Assembly: GCA_900465675.1 (NCBI GenBank)
Contig: UBJR01000005.1
Span: 608,271-672,270 of the forward strand
DNA length: 64,000 bases
Source: Hyphomicrobiales bacterium
GTDB lineage: Bacteria > Pseudomonadota > Alphaproteobacteria > Rhizobiales > Rhizobiaceae
Reading direction: 5' to 3'
Below, in pieces: positions 1-8,164 of the stretch (its first letter is position 1; each line of letters starts with the position of its first letter). The position numbers were made by a program, and so were the translations under genes. The notes under the pieces were generated by a model. The model was not told where the DNA came from. It did not search any database and saw only the letters and a program-made list of their open reading frames with translations.

Positions 1-1
1 T

Positions 2-895
2 CGCAGCTACATCAATCAGGTCACCACCCAGCAGCAGCTCGGCGCCTATATCCAGGATCAGATCCGCTTCGGTGGTGGCTGGCTCGCGACTTTGAACGGC
101 CGCTACGACTACGTGGACACGAAGACCGACAACGGCCCGACCTTCTGGGCGCCGACGCAAAACAATAGCTACGGGTACGACAAGACGGCCGTCAGCGGCA
201 GGGCTGGTCTCGCATATGAATTCAGCAATGGCATCACGCCTTATGTGAGTGTCGCCACCTTCTTCAATCCAATCATCGCGACAAGCCTGTCGAACACCAT
301 CAAGCCCGAGGAAGGTAGCCAGGTCGAAGCAGGCGTGAAATACGAGCCCACCTTCTTCGACGGGACCATCACCGCATCGCTCTTCCAGATCACTAAGCAG
401 AACGTTGTTGTCACGGATCCCGGTACCACACTGTCCAGCCAGATCGGCGAGGTGCGTTCACGTGGTTTCGAATTCGAAAGCAAGGCGAATATCACCGACG
501 ATTGGAAGGCAATCGCTGGATTTTCCTATACTGATCTCGAAATCACGGAGGACGCCAACACGTCGCTCATCGGCAACTCGCCTTATCTTCAGCCGAAGGT
601 TCAGGCCAGCTTGTGGTTGGACTACACGATCCCGCGCGGCGCGCTGGAAGGCGTCAGCGTCGGCGGTGGTGTTCGCTACCAGGGCTGGTCCTGGGCTGAT
701 TTTGCCAACACGAGCAAGGTTCCGGGTGCCGCTGTCTTCGACGCTGCTATTCGCTACGAGAACGAGGGTTGGGGCGCGTCTCTCAACGTGACCAATCTCT
801 TTGACAAGGAATACGTGAAAGGTTGCGGCGGCTTGACCACCTGCGGCTACGGCGACGCTCGCACGATCACCTTCAAGCTCAGCAAAAAATGGTAA
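2..895 (+). CDS. TonB-dependent siderophore receptor, C-terminal part (5' end outside window)
   Basis: The frame is open from base 2, so the gene starts upstream of the window; 297 residues of the C-terminal beta-barrel are seen. Alternating aromatic/polar strands, a late NVTNLFDKEY-type segment and a final aromatic residue (KKW-stop) are typical of TonB-dependent outer-membrane receptors of the FhuA/FcuA siderophore class. It would bind a ferric siderophore at the cell surface and pass it to the periplasm using TonB energy. The ATPase, binding protein and permease that follow on the same strand match a ferric-hydroxamate importer. The ligand cannot be deduced from the barrel alone. The plug domain and TonB box lie outside the window. 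Confidence 0.9.
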   Translation, partial: RSYINQVTTQQQLGAYIQDQIRFGGGWLATLNGRYDYVDTKTDNGPTFWAPTQNNSYGYDKTAVSGRAGLAYEFSNGITPYVSVATFFNPIIATSLSNTIKPEEGSQVEAGVKYEPTFFDGTITASLFQITKQNVVVTDPGTTLSSQIGEVRSRGFEFESKANITDDWKAIAGFSYTDLEITEDANTSLIGNSPYLQPKVQASLWLDYTIPRGALEGVSVGGGVRYQGWSWADFANTSKVPGAAVFDAAIRYENEGWGASLNVTNLFDKEYVKGCGGLTTCGYGDARTITFKLSKKW

Positions 896-979
896 GTTGA
901 CAATCATAGTAAAGTTTTGCACCAAGCAAAACGGCGGGAGGGCGGTGCCCCTCCCGCAGCTGTTTCAGGAGCCCGCTTC

Positions 980-1759
980 ATGTCCACGCCATTTCTGAAA
1001 ATGTCGGATGTCCGCTTTTCTGCAGGTGAGCGCACCATCCTCTCGGGCATCGATCTGACACTGGAGAGCGGGCGGATCTATGGGCTGGTCGGGCCGAATG
1101 GGTCCGGCAAGAGCACGCTGATGAAGATCATCGCCCGCCAGCATGCGGCAACCGGCGGGACACTGGAACTCGAAGGCAGGAACGCGGCCGCCTGGGGCGC
1201 GCGGGAATTTGCCCGCAAGATCGCCTATATGCCGCAGTTCACGCCCGCGACCGATGGCATGACGGTGCGTGAGCTGGTGGCGCTGGGGCGCTTTCCCTGG
1301 CACGGCACGCTTGGCCGCTTCGGCAAGGCCGATCACAATCTGGTCGATGATGCTATCGCCCGCACGAGTCTCGAAGAATTCGCCGCGCGTCCGGTTGCCA
1401 ACATGTCCGGCGGCGAGCGTCAGCGGGCGTGGATTGCCATGATGCTGGCACAGAATGCCAGCTGCCTGTTGCTCGACGAGCCGACCTCGGCGCTGGATCT
1501 CGCGCATCAGGCCTCCATGCTGTCGCTGGTGGAATCGCTCAGCCACGAACGCGGGCTGACCGTCGTCATCGTTCTGCACGATATCAACCTGGCCGCCCGC
1601 CATTGCGACGAGATCATCGCGCTCAATCGCGGCCGGATCACCGCGCAGGGCAAGCCTGAAGAGATCATGCAGGCCGATCGGCTGCAATCGATCTTCGGCG
1701 TCGGCATGGGCGTCTTCACCCACCCGGCACGCGGCGAGCCGGTCAGCTATCTGCTGTGA
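980..1759 (+). CDS. fhuC: Ferric siderophore ABC transporter ATP-binding protein (FhuC-like)
   Basis: 259 residues. Walker A (GPNGSGKST, about residues 38-46), the ABC signature MSGGERQR, Walker B (CLLLDEPTSALD) and the switch histidine (VLHD) are in order, so it should be an active cytoplasmic ATPase powering siderophore import. An earlier in-frame start at 917 exists, but the ATG at 980 is preceded by an AGGAG-type ribosome site and gives the usual family N-terminus. Its stop overlaps the next start (TGATG), so it is translationally coupled to the binding-protein gene. Family and synteny both fit FhuC; the substrate remains inferred. Confidence 0.88.
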   Translation: MSTPFLKMSDVRFSAGERTILSGIDLTLESGRIYGLVGPNGSGKSTLMKIIARQHAATGGTLELEGRNAAAWGAREFARKIAYMPQFTPATDGMTVRELVALGRFPWHGTLGRFGKADHNLVDDAIARTSLEEFAARPVANMSGGERQRAWIAMMLAQNASCLLLDEPTSALDLAHQASMLSLVESLSHERGLTVVIVLHDINLAARHCDEIIALNRGRITAQGKPEEIMQADRLQSIFGVGMGVFTHPARGEPVSYLL

Positions 1760-2637
1760 TGCCGATGAAAGCTCTGACACGGCGCAATTTCCTGACGATG
1801 TCGGCGGCTCTCGCCGCTCCTTCGGTGCTTAGGGCTGCCGCGCCGCCGCGTGTGGCCGCACTCGATTGGGCCCTGCTGGAAACGCTGCTGGCGATCGGCG
1901 CCAATGTGGTGGCGGGAAGCGAGCTGCGCGGCTACCGGCAGATCGCCGTCGAACCCGCCGTGCCCGGGGGCGTTGCCGACCTCGGGCTCCGGGGTACGCC
2001 GAATTTCGAAGTGCTGCGCTTCGCCAGGCCGGACCTGATCTTCAACTCCAATTTCTACAGCTGGGCCGATGGCCTGATGAGCCGGATTGCGCCGGTGAAG
2101 ACCCATGCGATCTACCGCATGGGCGACATCCCCTTCCAGCGGGCGCAGGAGGTGACGCTGGCGATGGCGGCCGAGTTGCAGCTCGATAGCGGCAAGCGCT
2201 ATGCCGACGATCTGATGGCCAGGCTCGACAATTACCGGACGCTGTTTGCTGCAGGCGACGGCCGCACGATCCTGCCGATCAATCTCGGCGATGCGCGCCA
2301 CTACCGCGTCTTCGGCAGCGACAGCATGTTCGGCGAAGTGTTGGCCCGTACCGGGCTGAAAAACGCCTGGCAGGGCAAGACGAGCTATACGGCGATGGCG
2401 CCGATCGGCATCGAGACGCTGGCATCGATGCCGGACACCTGGATCGTCTTCATCCCGCCGCATCCGCCGGATGCGATGGTGACGCTGCAGAGCGGTGCCT
2501 TCTGGCAGGCCCTTCCCGCCGTCCGGGAAGGCCGGGTGCTGACGCTTGGCTCCATCAATCCTTATGGCGCCTTGCCTGCGGCATCGCGCTTCGCCGATCT
2601 GCTTGCGAAGGGGCTTACCGATGCATGGAATGGTTAG
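1759..2637 (+). CDS. fhuD: Periplasmic ferric siderophore-binding protein (FhuD-like)
   Basis: 292 residues from the ATG at 1759; a GTG at 1756 is the alternative. The N-terminus carries a twin-arginine-type signal (LTRRNFL followed by a hydrophobic Ala-rich stretch), so export in folded form is likely. The body has the class III periplasmic binding protein pattern (GSELRGY..., then FARPDLIF near residue 90), as in FhuD. It would receive the ferric siderophore from the outer-membrane receptor and deliver it to the double-length permease encoded immediately downstream. Hydroxamate specificity is inferred from FhuCDB-like synteny. Confidence 0.85.
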   Translation: MPMKALTRRNFLTMSAALAAPSVLRAAAPPRVAALDWALLETLLAIGANVVAGSELRGYRQIAVEPAVPGGVADLGLRGTPNFEVLRFARPDLIFNSNFYSWADGLMSRIAPVKTHAIYRMGDIPFQRAQEVTLAMAAELQLDSGKRYADDLMARLDNYRTLFAAGDGRTILPINLGDARHYRVFGSDSMFGEVLARTGLKNAWQGKTSYTAMAPIGIETLASMPDTWIVFIPPHPPDAMVTLQSGAFWQALPAVREGRVLTLGSINPYGALPAASRFADLLAKGLTDAWNG

Positions 2638-4609
2638 CCGCCGGGTGGCCGATGGCCGCCCGAACGGCACGCTCATCGGCGTAGCCGCGTCTTTTGCGGC
2701 CTGCGCCTTGGTTTTCGCTCTGCTCGTCGCCTTCCGGCCACGTCTGCCGGAAGGGCAGGCGGCGCTCGATGCGGTGCTGCTATGGCAGAGCATGATGCCA
2801 CGCGCCGCGCTGTCGCTGATCGCTGGCGCGGCCCTCGGCCTTTCCGGCTTTCTGCTGCAGCGAGTGCTGCGCAACCCGATCGCTGATGCCTCGACGCTCG
2901 GCATCGCGTCTGGCGCGCAGCTTGCCATGACGATCGGCATCAGCGTTTCGCCGCTGCTGCTCGGGTTTTCGCGCGAGCTGGTGGCGTTTGCGGGCGGGCT
3001 TGTGGCGGTGGCGATCGTGCTGGCACTTAGCTGGCGGCGCAGTCTCGATCCGGTAACCGTCGCCCTGTCGGGCATGATCGTGACCTTGATTGCCTCGGCG
3101 CTCAGCGTCACCCTCATTCTCGCCCGCGGCGAATATGCCATGTCGATCTTCATTTGGGGCGCGGGTTCGCTCAGCCAGCAGGATTGGCATGCGGTAATCT
3201 CGCTGGCGCCACGGCTGCTCGTGGGCCTTGCTGTCGCCGTTCTTCTGTTGCGGCCGCTGCAGGTGCTGTCGCTCGACGATGCCGGTGCGAAAAGCCTCGG
3301 CGTCGCCCTGCATACGACCCGCCTCGCCGTGCTGCTGCTCGCCGTGTGGCTGTCAGCCTCTGTCACCGCAGAGGTCGGCATTATCGGCTTTCTCGGCCTT
3401 GCCGCCCCGGCGATTGCCCGCCTTGCCGGTGCGCGCACCACCCGACAGCTGGTGATTGCCGCGCCGCTGACAGGTGCCGCGCTGCTGTTCTTCACCGATT
3501 GCCTGACGCAGCTTCTTGGTCCGGGCTTTACCGATCTTGCTCCCGCGGGCGCGGCAACCGCGCTGCTCGGCGGCCCGCTGTTGCTTTATCTCCTGCCACG
3601 CGTCCACTCCTTCGCGTCGGTCACGGCGCAGACGACCGTGGCGATCAGGCGTCTTCAAAGCCCTGGCCGAGTGTTCCTGCTGCTGCTCCTGGCGCTTGCC
3701 CTTGTCGTCGCCCTGGTGTTGACCACGGCACCGGCCGACGATGGCTGGCATATCGCCACCGGTACGCTGTTTACCGATCTGCTACCGCTGCGCCTGCCGC
3801 GCACCATCGTTGCCGCCGGTGCGGGCGCGATGCTGGCTGCCGCCGGCTTCATCATGCAGCGGGTGACCGGCAACCCGATCGCCAGCCCGGAAGTGCTCGG
3901 CGTCAGCACCGGTGGCGGCGCGGGGCTGACGGTTGCGCTGTTCATCTTCGGTTTCCCTCCGCCCTTCGTCATGCTGGCATCCATGGCGATCGGCGCGCTC
4001 GTCGCCTTCCTGATCATGATCGCCATCGCCGCCCGCGCCCAGTTCGCGCCCGAGCGTCTGTTGCTTGCCGGTATCGCCATCGGCGCCTTTTCGATGGCGA
4101 TCGTCTCGATGGTGCTGGCGCAGGGCGATATGCGTGGCTACGTGCTGCTGACCTGGCTGACTGGCTCCACCAACCGTGCCGGCAGCTTCGAGGCCTGGAC
4201 GGCGGTGATCTCGCTCGCCATTCTCGCCGCACCGCTGCCCTTCCTCAGCCGCTGGCTCGCCATCCTGCCACTCGGCGGTCCCTCGGCGCGCAGCCTCGGC
4301 CTGCCTGTCGGCGCCAGCCGTCTGTTGCTGGCGATGATCGCGGCGCTGATGACCGCGGTTGCCTCGTTCCTCGTCGGGCCGCTCAGCCTCACTGGCCTGA
4401 TCGCGCCGCACCTAGCGCGGCTGACGGGTTTTCACCGGCCGGGCCAGCAGCTTGCTGCCGCGATCCTGATTGGCGCAGGCGTTCTTGTCGTGGCCGACTG
4501 GCTCTCGCGCGTGGTGATCTATCCCTATCAGGTCCCGGTCGGCCTCTTCGCGGCGCTGATCGGTGGCCCCTATCTCATCTGGCTCCTGACGCGAAAGGAA
4601 GCGGCATGA
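2621..4609 (+). CDS. fhuB: Double-length ferric siderophore permease (FhuB-like)
   Basis: 662 residues built from two homologous FecCD-type halves in tandem, each with about ten hydrophobic helices. The repeated segments (LLQRVLRNPIADASTLGI in the first half, MQRVTGNPIASPEVLGV in the second) show the internal duplication, the FhuB hallmark; most FecCD permeases are half this length. Start placed at the ATG at 2621, overlapping fhuD by 17 bases; the ATG at 2630 is also possible. Its stop overlaps the next start as ATGA. Together with the ATPase and binding protein it forms the inner-membrane importer. Confidence 0.9.
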   Translation: MHGMVSRRVADGRPNGTLIGVAASFAACALVFALLVAFRPRLPEGQAALDAVLLWQSMMPRAALSLIAGAALGLSGFLLQRVLRNPIADASTLGIASGAQLAMTIGISVSPLLLGFSRELVAFAGGLVAVAIVLALSWRRSLDPVTVALSGMIVTLIASALSVTLILARGEYAMSIFIWGAGSLSQQDWHAVISLAPRLLVGLAVAVLLLRPLQVLSLDDAGAKSLGVALHTTRLAVLLLAVWLSASVTAEVGIIGFLGLAAPAIARLAGARTTRQLVIAAPLTGAALLFFTDCLTQLLGPGFTDLAPAGAATALLGGPLLLYLLPRVHSFASVTAQTTVAIRRLQSPGRVFLLLLLALALVVALVLTTAPADDGWHIATGTLFTDLLPLRLPRTIVAAGAGAMLAAAGFIMQRVTGNPIASPEVLGVSTGGGAGLTVALFIFGFPPPFVMLASMAIGALVAFLIMIAIAARAQFAPERLLLAGIAIGAFSMAIVSMVLAQGDMRGYVLLTWLTGSTNRAGSFEAWTAVISLAILAAPLPFLSRWLAILPLGGPSARSLGLPVGASRLLLAMIAALMTAVASFLVGPLSLTGLIAPHLARLTGFHRPGQQLAAAILIGAGVLVVADWLSRVVIYPYQVPVGLFAALIGGPYLIWLLTRKEAA

Positions 4610-5649
4610 CGGCGCAATTCCGGCTTTCGGGTACGGCAATTCCACCGGATGCCAGGCATATGCTGGAAGAGATCGCCGAGCATTTCGCCGAGCATGCGTC
4701 GGTGACCCGCAACGGGGAAACCGTGCATCTCGAGCATGAGATCGGTGCAGCCGATATTCGCATCGCCGGCGAGACGCTGACAATCGAGCTCGCCTCGAAC
4801 AGCGAGGACGAGCTGACGATGATCCGCACCGTGCTCGCCGAGCACCTCGTCCATTTTGCCGGGGAGAAGAAATTCCAGCTGACCTGGTCGGAAAAGCCGA
4901 AGCCGGCGCTGCCGGGCAATATGCGGCTGGCGACGGTGACGGGCGCGCGCAATATCACGCCGCATATGCGCCGGGTCACCTTCTCCTGCCCCAATGTTCA
5001 GGATTTCCGGCAGGGCGGGCTGCATGTGCGCCTGCTGTTGCCGCAGAATGGCGAGGCGCCGGTCTGGCCCACTGTCGGCGACGATGGCCGCATTCAGTGG
5101 CCGGACGAAAAGATCACCGCCGTGCGCATCTACACGATCCGCAGCGTCGATCCGGAGCGCGGTGAGGTCGATATCGATTTCGTACTTCACGAGGGCGAAA
5201 CCATGCCCGGCGCCACTTTCGGGGCGACGGCGGCCGCTGGCGACTTGATTGGTATCATGGGACCGGGCGGTGGCTGGATGCCCGAGGCGACCGATCTTAT
5301 CCTCGCCGGAGACGAGACGGCACTGCCGGCCATGCTGCGCATTGCCGAAGCGGCACCGGCCGGAACCAAGGTCCGCTTCTTCGGCGAGGTTGACAGCGCG
5401 TCCGAAGAGCAGCCGATCGCGTCAGCGGCTGATATCCAGACTGTCTGGCTGCATCGCAACGGTGCTGCGGCCGGAACGGCGGGCAGTCTGCAGCGGCTGA
5501 TCCGCTCACTGGCGCCGCAATGCGCCGCGCCCACCTTCATTTGGGTTGGCTGCGAGAAGGCGGAAGCCGTGGCGATCCGCGAATATCTGAAGGACGAGCT
5601 GCAATATGACCGGCAGTGCATGCGCGTCGGCAGCTACTGGGAAAAGTAA
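4606..5649 (+). CDS. DUF2218-siderophore-interacting protein fusion (ferric siderophore reductase)
   Basis: 347 residues. About 95 N-terminal residues resemble the small DUF2218 domain; the rest is a siderophore-interacting protein (FAD-binding then SIP domain). The FAD motif RIYTIR is visible near residue 170, and the C-terminal nucleotide-binding half holds LILAGDETALPAM and FIWVGCE. SIP proteins reduce Fe(III) bound to siderophores in the cytoplasm with NAD(P)H and FAD, releasing Fe(II). The start overlaps the permease stop (ATGA), so it is the last gene of the uptake operon. A hairpin terminator follows. The role of DUF2218 is not established to my knowledge. Confidence 0.87.
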   Translation: MTAQFRLSGTAIPPDARHMLEEIAEHFAEHASVTRNGETVHLEHEIGAADIRIAGETLTIELASNSEDELTMIRTVLAEHLVHFAGEKKFQLTWSEKPKPALPGNMRLATVTGARNITPHMRRVTFSCPNVQDFRQGGLHVRLLLPQNGEAPVWPTVGDDGRIQWPDEKITAVRIYTIRSVDPERGEVDIDFVLHEGETMPGATFGATAAAGDLIGIMGPGGGWMPEATDLILAGDETALPAMLRIAEAAPAGTKVRFFGEVDSASEEQPIASAADIQTVWLHRNGAAAGTAGSLQRLIRSLAPQCAAPTFIWVGCEKAEAVAIREYLKDELQYDRQCMRVGSYWEK

Positions 5650-5650
5650 A

Positions 5651-5690
5651 AGGCGGACCGGCTTTCGCCGATCCGCCTGATGTCTCTTTT
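5651..5690. terminator. Hairpin terminator between convergent genes
   Basis: Two 12-base arms (AGGCGGACCGGC and GCCGATCCGCCT) pair with one mismatch across a TTTC loop, just after the SIP stop, with a T-rich stretch a few bases on. The convergent TerC-like gene ends at 5704, so it may serve both strands. Confidence 0.6.
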
Positions 5691-5703
5691 CAAAGAAAGC
5701 CTG

Positions 5704-6321
5704 TCAGCCGGCCAGATAGGGCCAGACCTCAAGTGCACCGCGATACATCATGTCGAGCGCGACGTAGAGGATAATAGCCAGGCCGACATAGGCGATCCAG
5801 CGGTGCTTGGTGAGCAGGCGCGCGATGAAGTTTGCGGCAATACCCATCATGGCGATCGACAGGGCGAGACCGGCGACGAGGACCGTCGGGTGTTCGCGGG
5901 CAGCTCCGGCAACAGCCAGCACGTTGTCGAGCGACATCGACACGTCAGCAATGACGATCTGGCTGGCGGCCTGCCAGAAGGTCTTTTTCGGCTTGCCCTC
6001 GGCGGCCTCAAGCGCGCCTTCGCCTTCCGCACCATGCTGCGAACGCAGTTCGCGCCACATCTTCCAGCAGACCCAGAGCAGCAGCAGACCACCGGCGAGC
6101 AGCAGGCCAACGATGGCGAGCAGCTGAACGGTGATCGAAGCGAAGATGATACGCAGTACGGTAGCGGCCAGAATGCCGACCAGAATGGCCTTCTTGCGTT
6201 GATCGGCCGGAAGGCCGGCGGCGGCAAGGCCGATAACGACGGCGTTGTCGCCGGCAAGCACGAGATCGATCGCGATGACCTGCATAAGCGCAGTCAGGCC
6301 CGCGGCAGTAAAGATTTCCAT
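5704..6321 (-). CDS. TerC/YjbE-family integral membrane protein
   Basis: 205 residues with about seven hydrophobic segments. The two family motifs are present, each with conserved acidic residues in a membrane segment: DLVLAGDNAVVIGLA near residue 20 and DVSMSLDNVLAVAG near residue 125. TerC-family proteins are linked to metal-ion export (manganese in several bacteria) and to tellurium resistance; the substrate here is unknown. It stands alone, convergent with the siderophore operon. I looked upstream for a yybP-ykoY manganese riboswitch and saw no convincing match. Confidence 0.8.
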   Translation of the reverse strand: MEIFTAAGLTALMQVIAIDLVLAGDNAVVIGLAAAGLPADQRKKAILVGILAATVLRIIFASITVQLLAIVGLLLAGGLLLLWVCWKMWRELRSQHGAEGEGALEAAEGKPKKTFWQAASQIVIADVSMSLDNVLAVAGAAREHPTVLVAGLALSIAMMGIAANFIARLLTKHRWIAYVGLAIILYVALDMMYRGALEVWPYLAG

Positions 6322-6461
6322 GAAAAACGTCCCCCGATGTTCGGAAGCCGAACTAGAGCCCGCAAAACGTTACGTCAACCGGCAATCATCCGGGTCCACG
6401 CAAATGTCCCGGATGTGTGTCCTGCCAGTCCCACGCCGGAAATGCGCGGGGAGGCTATCGC

Positions 6462-6764
6462 CTAATGTTTGAGCTTGATGATGATCTCGCGATATTCGTC
6501 GGCGATCGCAATGGCTGCCTTCGCAACGACCGGACTGATGGATTTATGATCAATCGCGATGCGGCAGGTTTCGAAGACGCCGCGCAGCTCATGCTCGATA
6601 TCCGACAGCTGCGGATATTTCTGCACGAGGAGGTGCGGCAGCAGGCGCGCCTTGTCCCTCATCGGTTTGGAATTGCTGGAGAAATTCAGGTTTTCAGCGA
6701 TCACGTCCCGGATCGCATCCTCGAGACGCCACGTTGCACCGATCATATCCGTGACTGACACCAT
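6462..6764 (-). CDS. Small conserved-looking hypothetical protein at the end of the cyd operon
   Basis: 100 residues from the ATG at 6764, chosen because GAGGGG lies 4 bases upstream; a longer frame to 6866 lacks a good ribosome site. The protein is mainly helical and charged (MVSVTDMIGATWRLEDAIRD at the start, a Lys/Ile-rich end) with no signal peptide or membrane segment. I do not recognise the family. It lies 120 bases after cydX on the same strand, with an inverted repeat just before its ribosome site, so it may be co-transcribed with the cytochrome bd genes or have its own control. Confidence 0.6.
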   Translation of the reverse strand: MVSVTDMIGATWRLEDAIRDVIAENLNFSSNSKPMRDKARLLPHLLVQKYPQLSDIEHELRGVFETCRIAIDHKSISPVVAKAAIAIADEYREIIIKLKH

Positions 6765-6778
6765 GCTACCCCTCTTCT

Positions 6779-6801
6779 TCAGGCGGGCATATTCCGCCTG
6801 A
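6779..6801 (-). other. Inverted repeat upstream of the small hypothetical gene
   Basis: Perfect 8-base arms TCAGGCGG and CCGCCTGA around a 7-base loop, ending a few bases before the ribosome site of the gene at 6764. It could be a weak terminator after cydX, a processing hairpin or an operator. There is no U-run directly after the stem on the minus strand. Confidence 0.4.
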
Positions 6802-6884
6802 ATAATATGAAGCAAGGCTTGTGCCAGCTTTGCGGGATGCCGGGCGGCAATTGTGGCGCCCGGCATCGTCTCAATTCGTGAAGC

Positions 6885-6995
6885 TCAGGATTTCTTCTTC
6901 TTGGCTTCGTCGTCCATCAGCTCATACCACATGGCGTTGAGGACGGCGAAGGCGGCTGCGAGCGGCAGGCCGAGGATCCATGCGAAGTACCACAT
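6885..6995 (-). CDS. cydX: Cytochrome bd oxidase small subunit CydX
   Basis: A 36-residue protein, beginning MWYFAWILGLPLA and ending in DDEAKKKKS, encoded 12 bases after the cydB stop with an AAGGAG ribosome site. The MWYFAWILG start, a single membrane helix and a charged C-terminus are the signature of CydX/YbgT, the small third subunit that stabilises the haem site of bd-type quinol oxidases. Size (30-40 residues in the family) and position after cydB both fit. Genes this short are easily missed by automated annotation. Confidence 0.93.
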   Translation of the reverse strand: MWYFAWILGLPLAAAFAVLNAMWYELMDDEAKKKKS

Positions 6996-7007
6996 CGTCT
7001 TTCTCCT

Positions 7008-8159
7008 TTAATAGGCGTGGCCGCTTTTGTCGGTGATGGCTTTTTCATCCACCTTGCCCCACAGCACCTTGTAGACCCAGGCGGTGTAGAGAAAGATGAT
7101 CGGCAGGAATATTGCCGTGACGACGAGCATGATGAACAGCGTCAGATGGCTCGACGACGCATCCCAGACTGTCAGGCTCGAGCGCGGGTCAATTGAGGAT
7201 GGCAGGATGAACGGGAACATCGAAACGCCGACCGTCGAGATGATGCCGAAGATCGACAGCTTGCTGAAGAGCAGCGTGGTGACCTCCAGCCGAACCCGCA
7301 TGCTGAGCAGGGCAAGGGCCGCTCCGGCAAAGCCGCAGGCCGGTGCGATCAGCAGCCACGGATAGGTGCCGTAATTGGCAAACCAGGTGCCGGCATGTTC
7401 CGCCGTTTTGAAGAGCGGATTGGAGGGGCCGACCGGGCTGATGTCGCTGGTGATGCGGTAGCCATCGACGCCGACTGCGAGGAAAATGCCGCCGAGCGCA
7501 AAGAGCAGGATGGCGGCGAATGCCGCAAGGCTGCCATAGGTCCGGGCGCGCTCGGCAACCGGTCCGCTGGTCTTGAGGATCAGCCAGGCTGCACCATGCA
7601 TGGCGAGCATCGCCACCGACAGCAATCCGCAGAGCAGCGCGTAGGGGTTCAGCTGCCCAAAGAACGAACCTTCGTAGAATATCCGCATGTCGTCGGCGAA
7701 GCGGAAGGGTACGCCCTGCAGCACGTTGCCGACGGCGACGCCGAAGATCAGCGCCGGAACGAAGCCGCCGACGAACAGCGCCCAGTCCCAGTTGCTACGC
7801 CACCGTGCACTGTCGCGCTTCGAGCGGTACTTGAACCCGACCGGACGCAGGATGAGCGCGAAGAGGATCGCGAACATCGCCAGGTAGAAGCCCGAGAAGG
7901 AGACGGCGTATAGTGGCGGCCAGGCGGCGAAGATGGCGCCGCCGCCGAGGATCAGCCAGACCTGGTTGCCTTCCCAGGTGGCGCCGATGCTGTTGATGGC
8001 GACCCGCCGTTCGGTATCGGTCTTCGCCACGAAGGGCAGGAGCGTTCCGACGCCGAGGTCGAAGCCGCCAGTCGTGGCAAAGGCGATCAGGAGGATGCCG
8101 AGCAGCAGCCACCAGATGACGCGCAGCGTGTCGTAGTCGATAAGTTCGTGAAGGATCAT
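7008..8159 (-). CDS. cydB: Cytochrome bd ubiquinol oxidase subunit II
   Basis: 383 residues, close to the family's usual 380, with about eight or nine hydrophobic helices. The N-terminus contains the CydB segment WWLLLGILLIAFATTGGFDLG, followed by the conserved INSIGATWEGNQVWLI stretch. CydB pairs with CydA in the cytoplasmic membrane as a high-affinity terminal oxidase that reduces O2 with quinol electrons without pumping protons. I use the ATG at 8159, which has GGAG eight bases upstream; the alternative GTG at 8168 would overlap the cydA stop. Third structural step of the cydDCABX operon. Confidence 0.95.
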   Translation of the reverse strand: MILHELIDYDTLRVIWWLLLGILLIAFATTGGFDLGVGTLLPFVAKTDTERRVAINSIGATWEGNQVWLILGGGAIFAAWPPLYAVSFSGFYLAMFAILFALILRPVGFKYRSKRDSARWRSNWDWALFVGGFVPALIFGVAVGNVLQGVPFRFADDMRIFYEGSFFGQLNPYALLCGLLSVAMLAMHGAAWLILKTSGPVAERARTYGSLAAFAAILLFALGGIFLAVGVDGYRITSDISPVGPSNPLFKTAEHAGTWFANYGTYPWLLIAPACGFAGAALALLSMRVRLEVTTLLFSKLSIFGIISTVGVSMFPFILPSSIDPRSSLTVWDASSSHLTLFIMLVVTAIFLPIIFLYTAWVYKVLWGKVDEKAITDKSGHAY

Positions 8160-8164
8160 GACAA

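Noticed and set aside
1747..3495. Long open frame (about 580 codons) on the minus strand opposite the fhu genes
   Set aside because: It is antisense to clear fhuD and fhuB genes, with low-complexity Arg/Ala/Ser-rich translation. In GC-rich DNA such shadow frames are expected.
6322..6461. yybP-ykoY manganese riboswitch before the TerC-like gene
   Set aside because: The conserved GGGGAGUA and paired GC-rich elements could not be recognised in this short leader.
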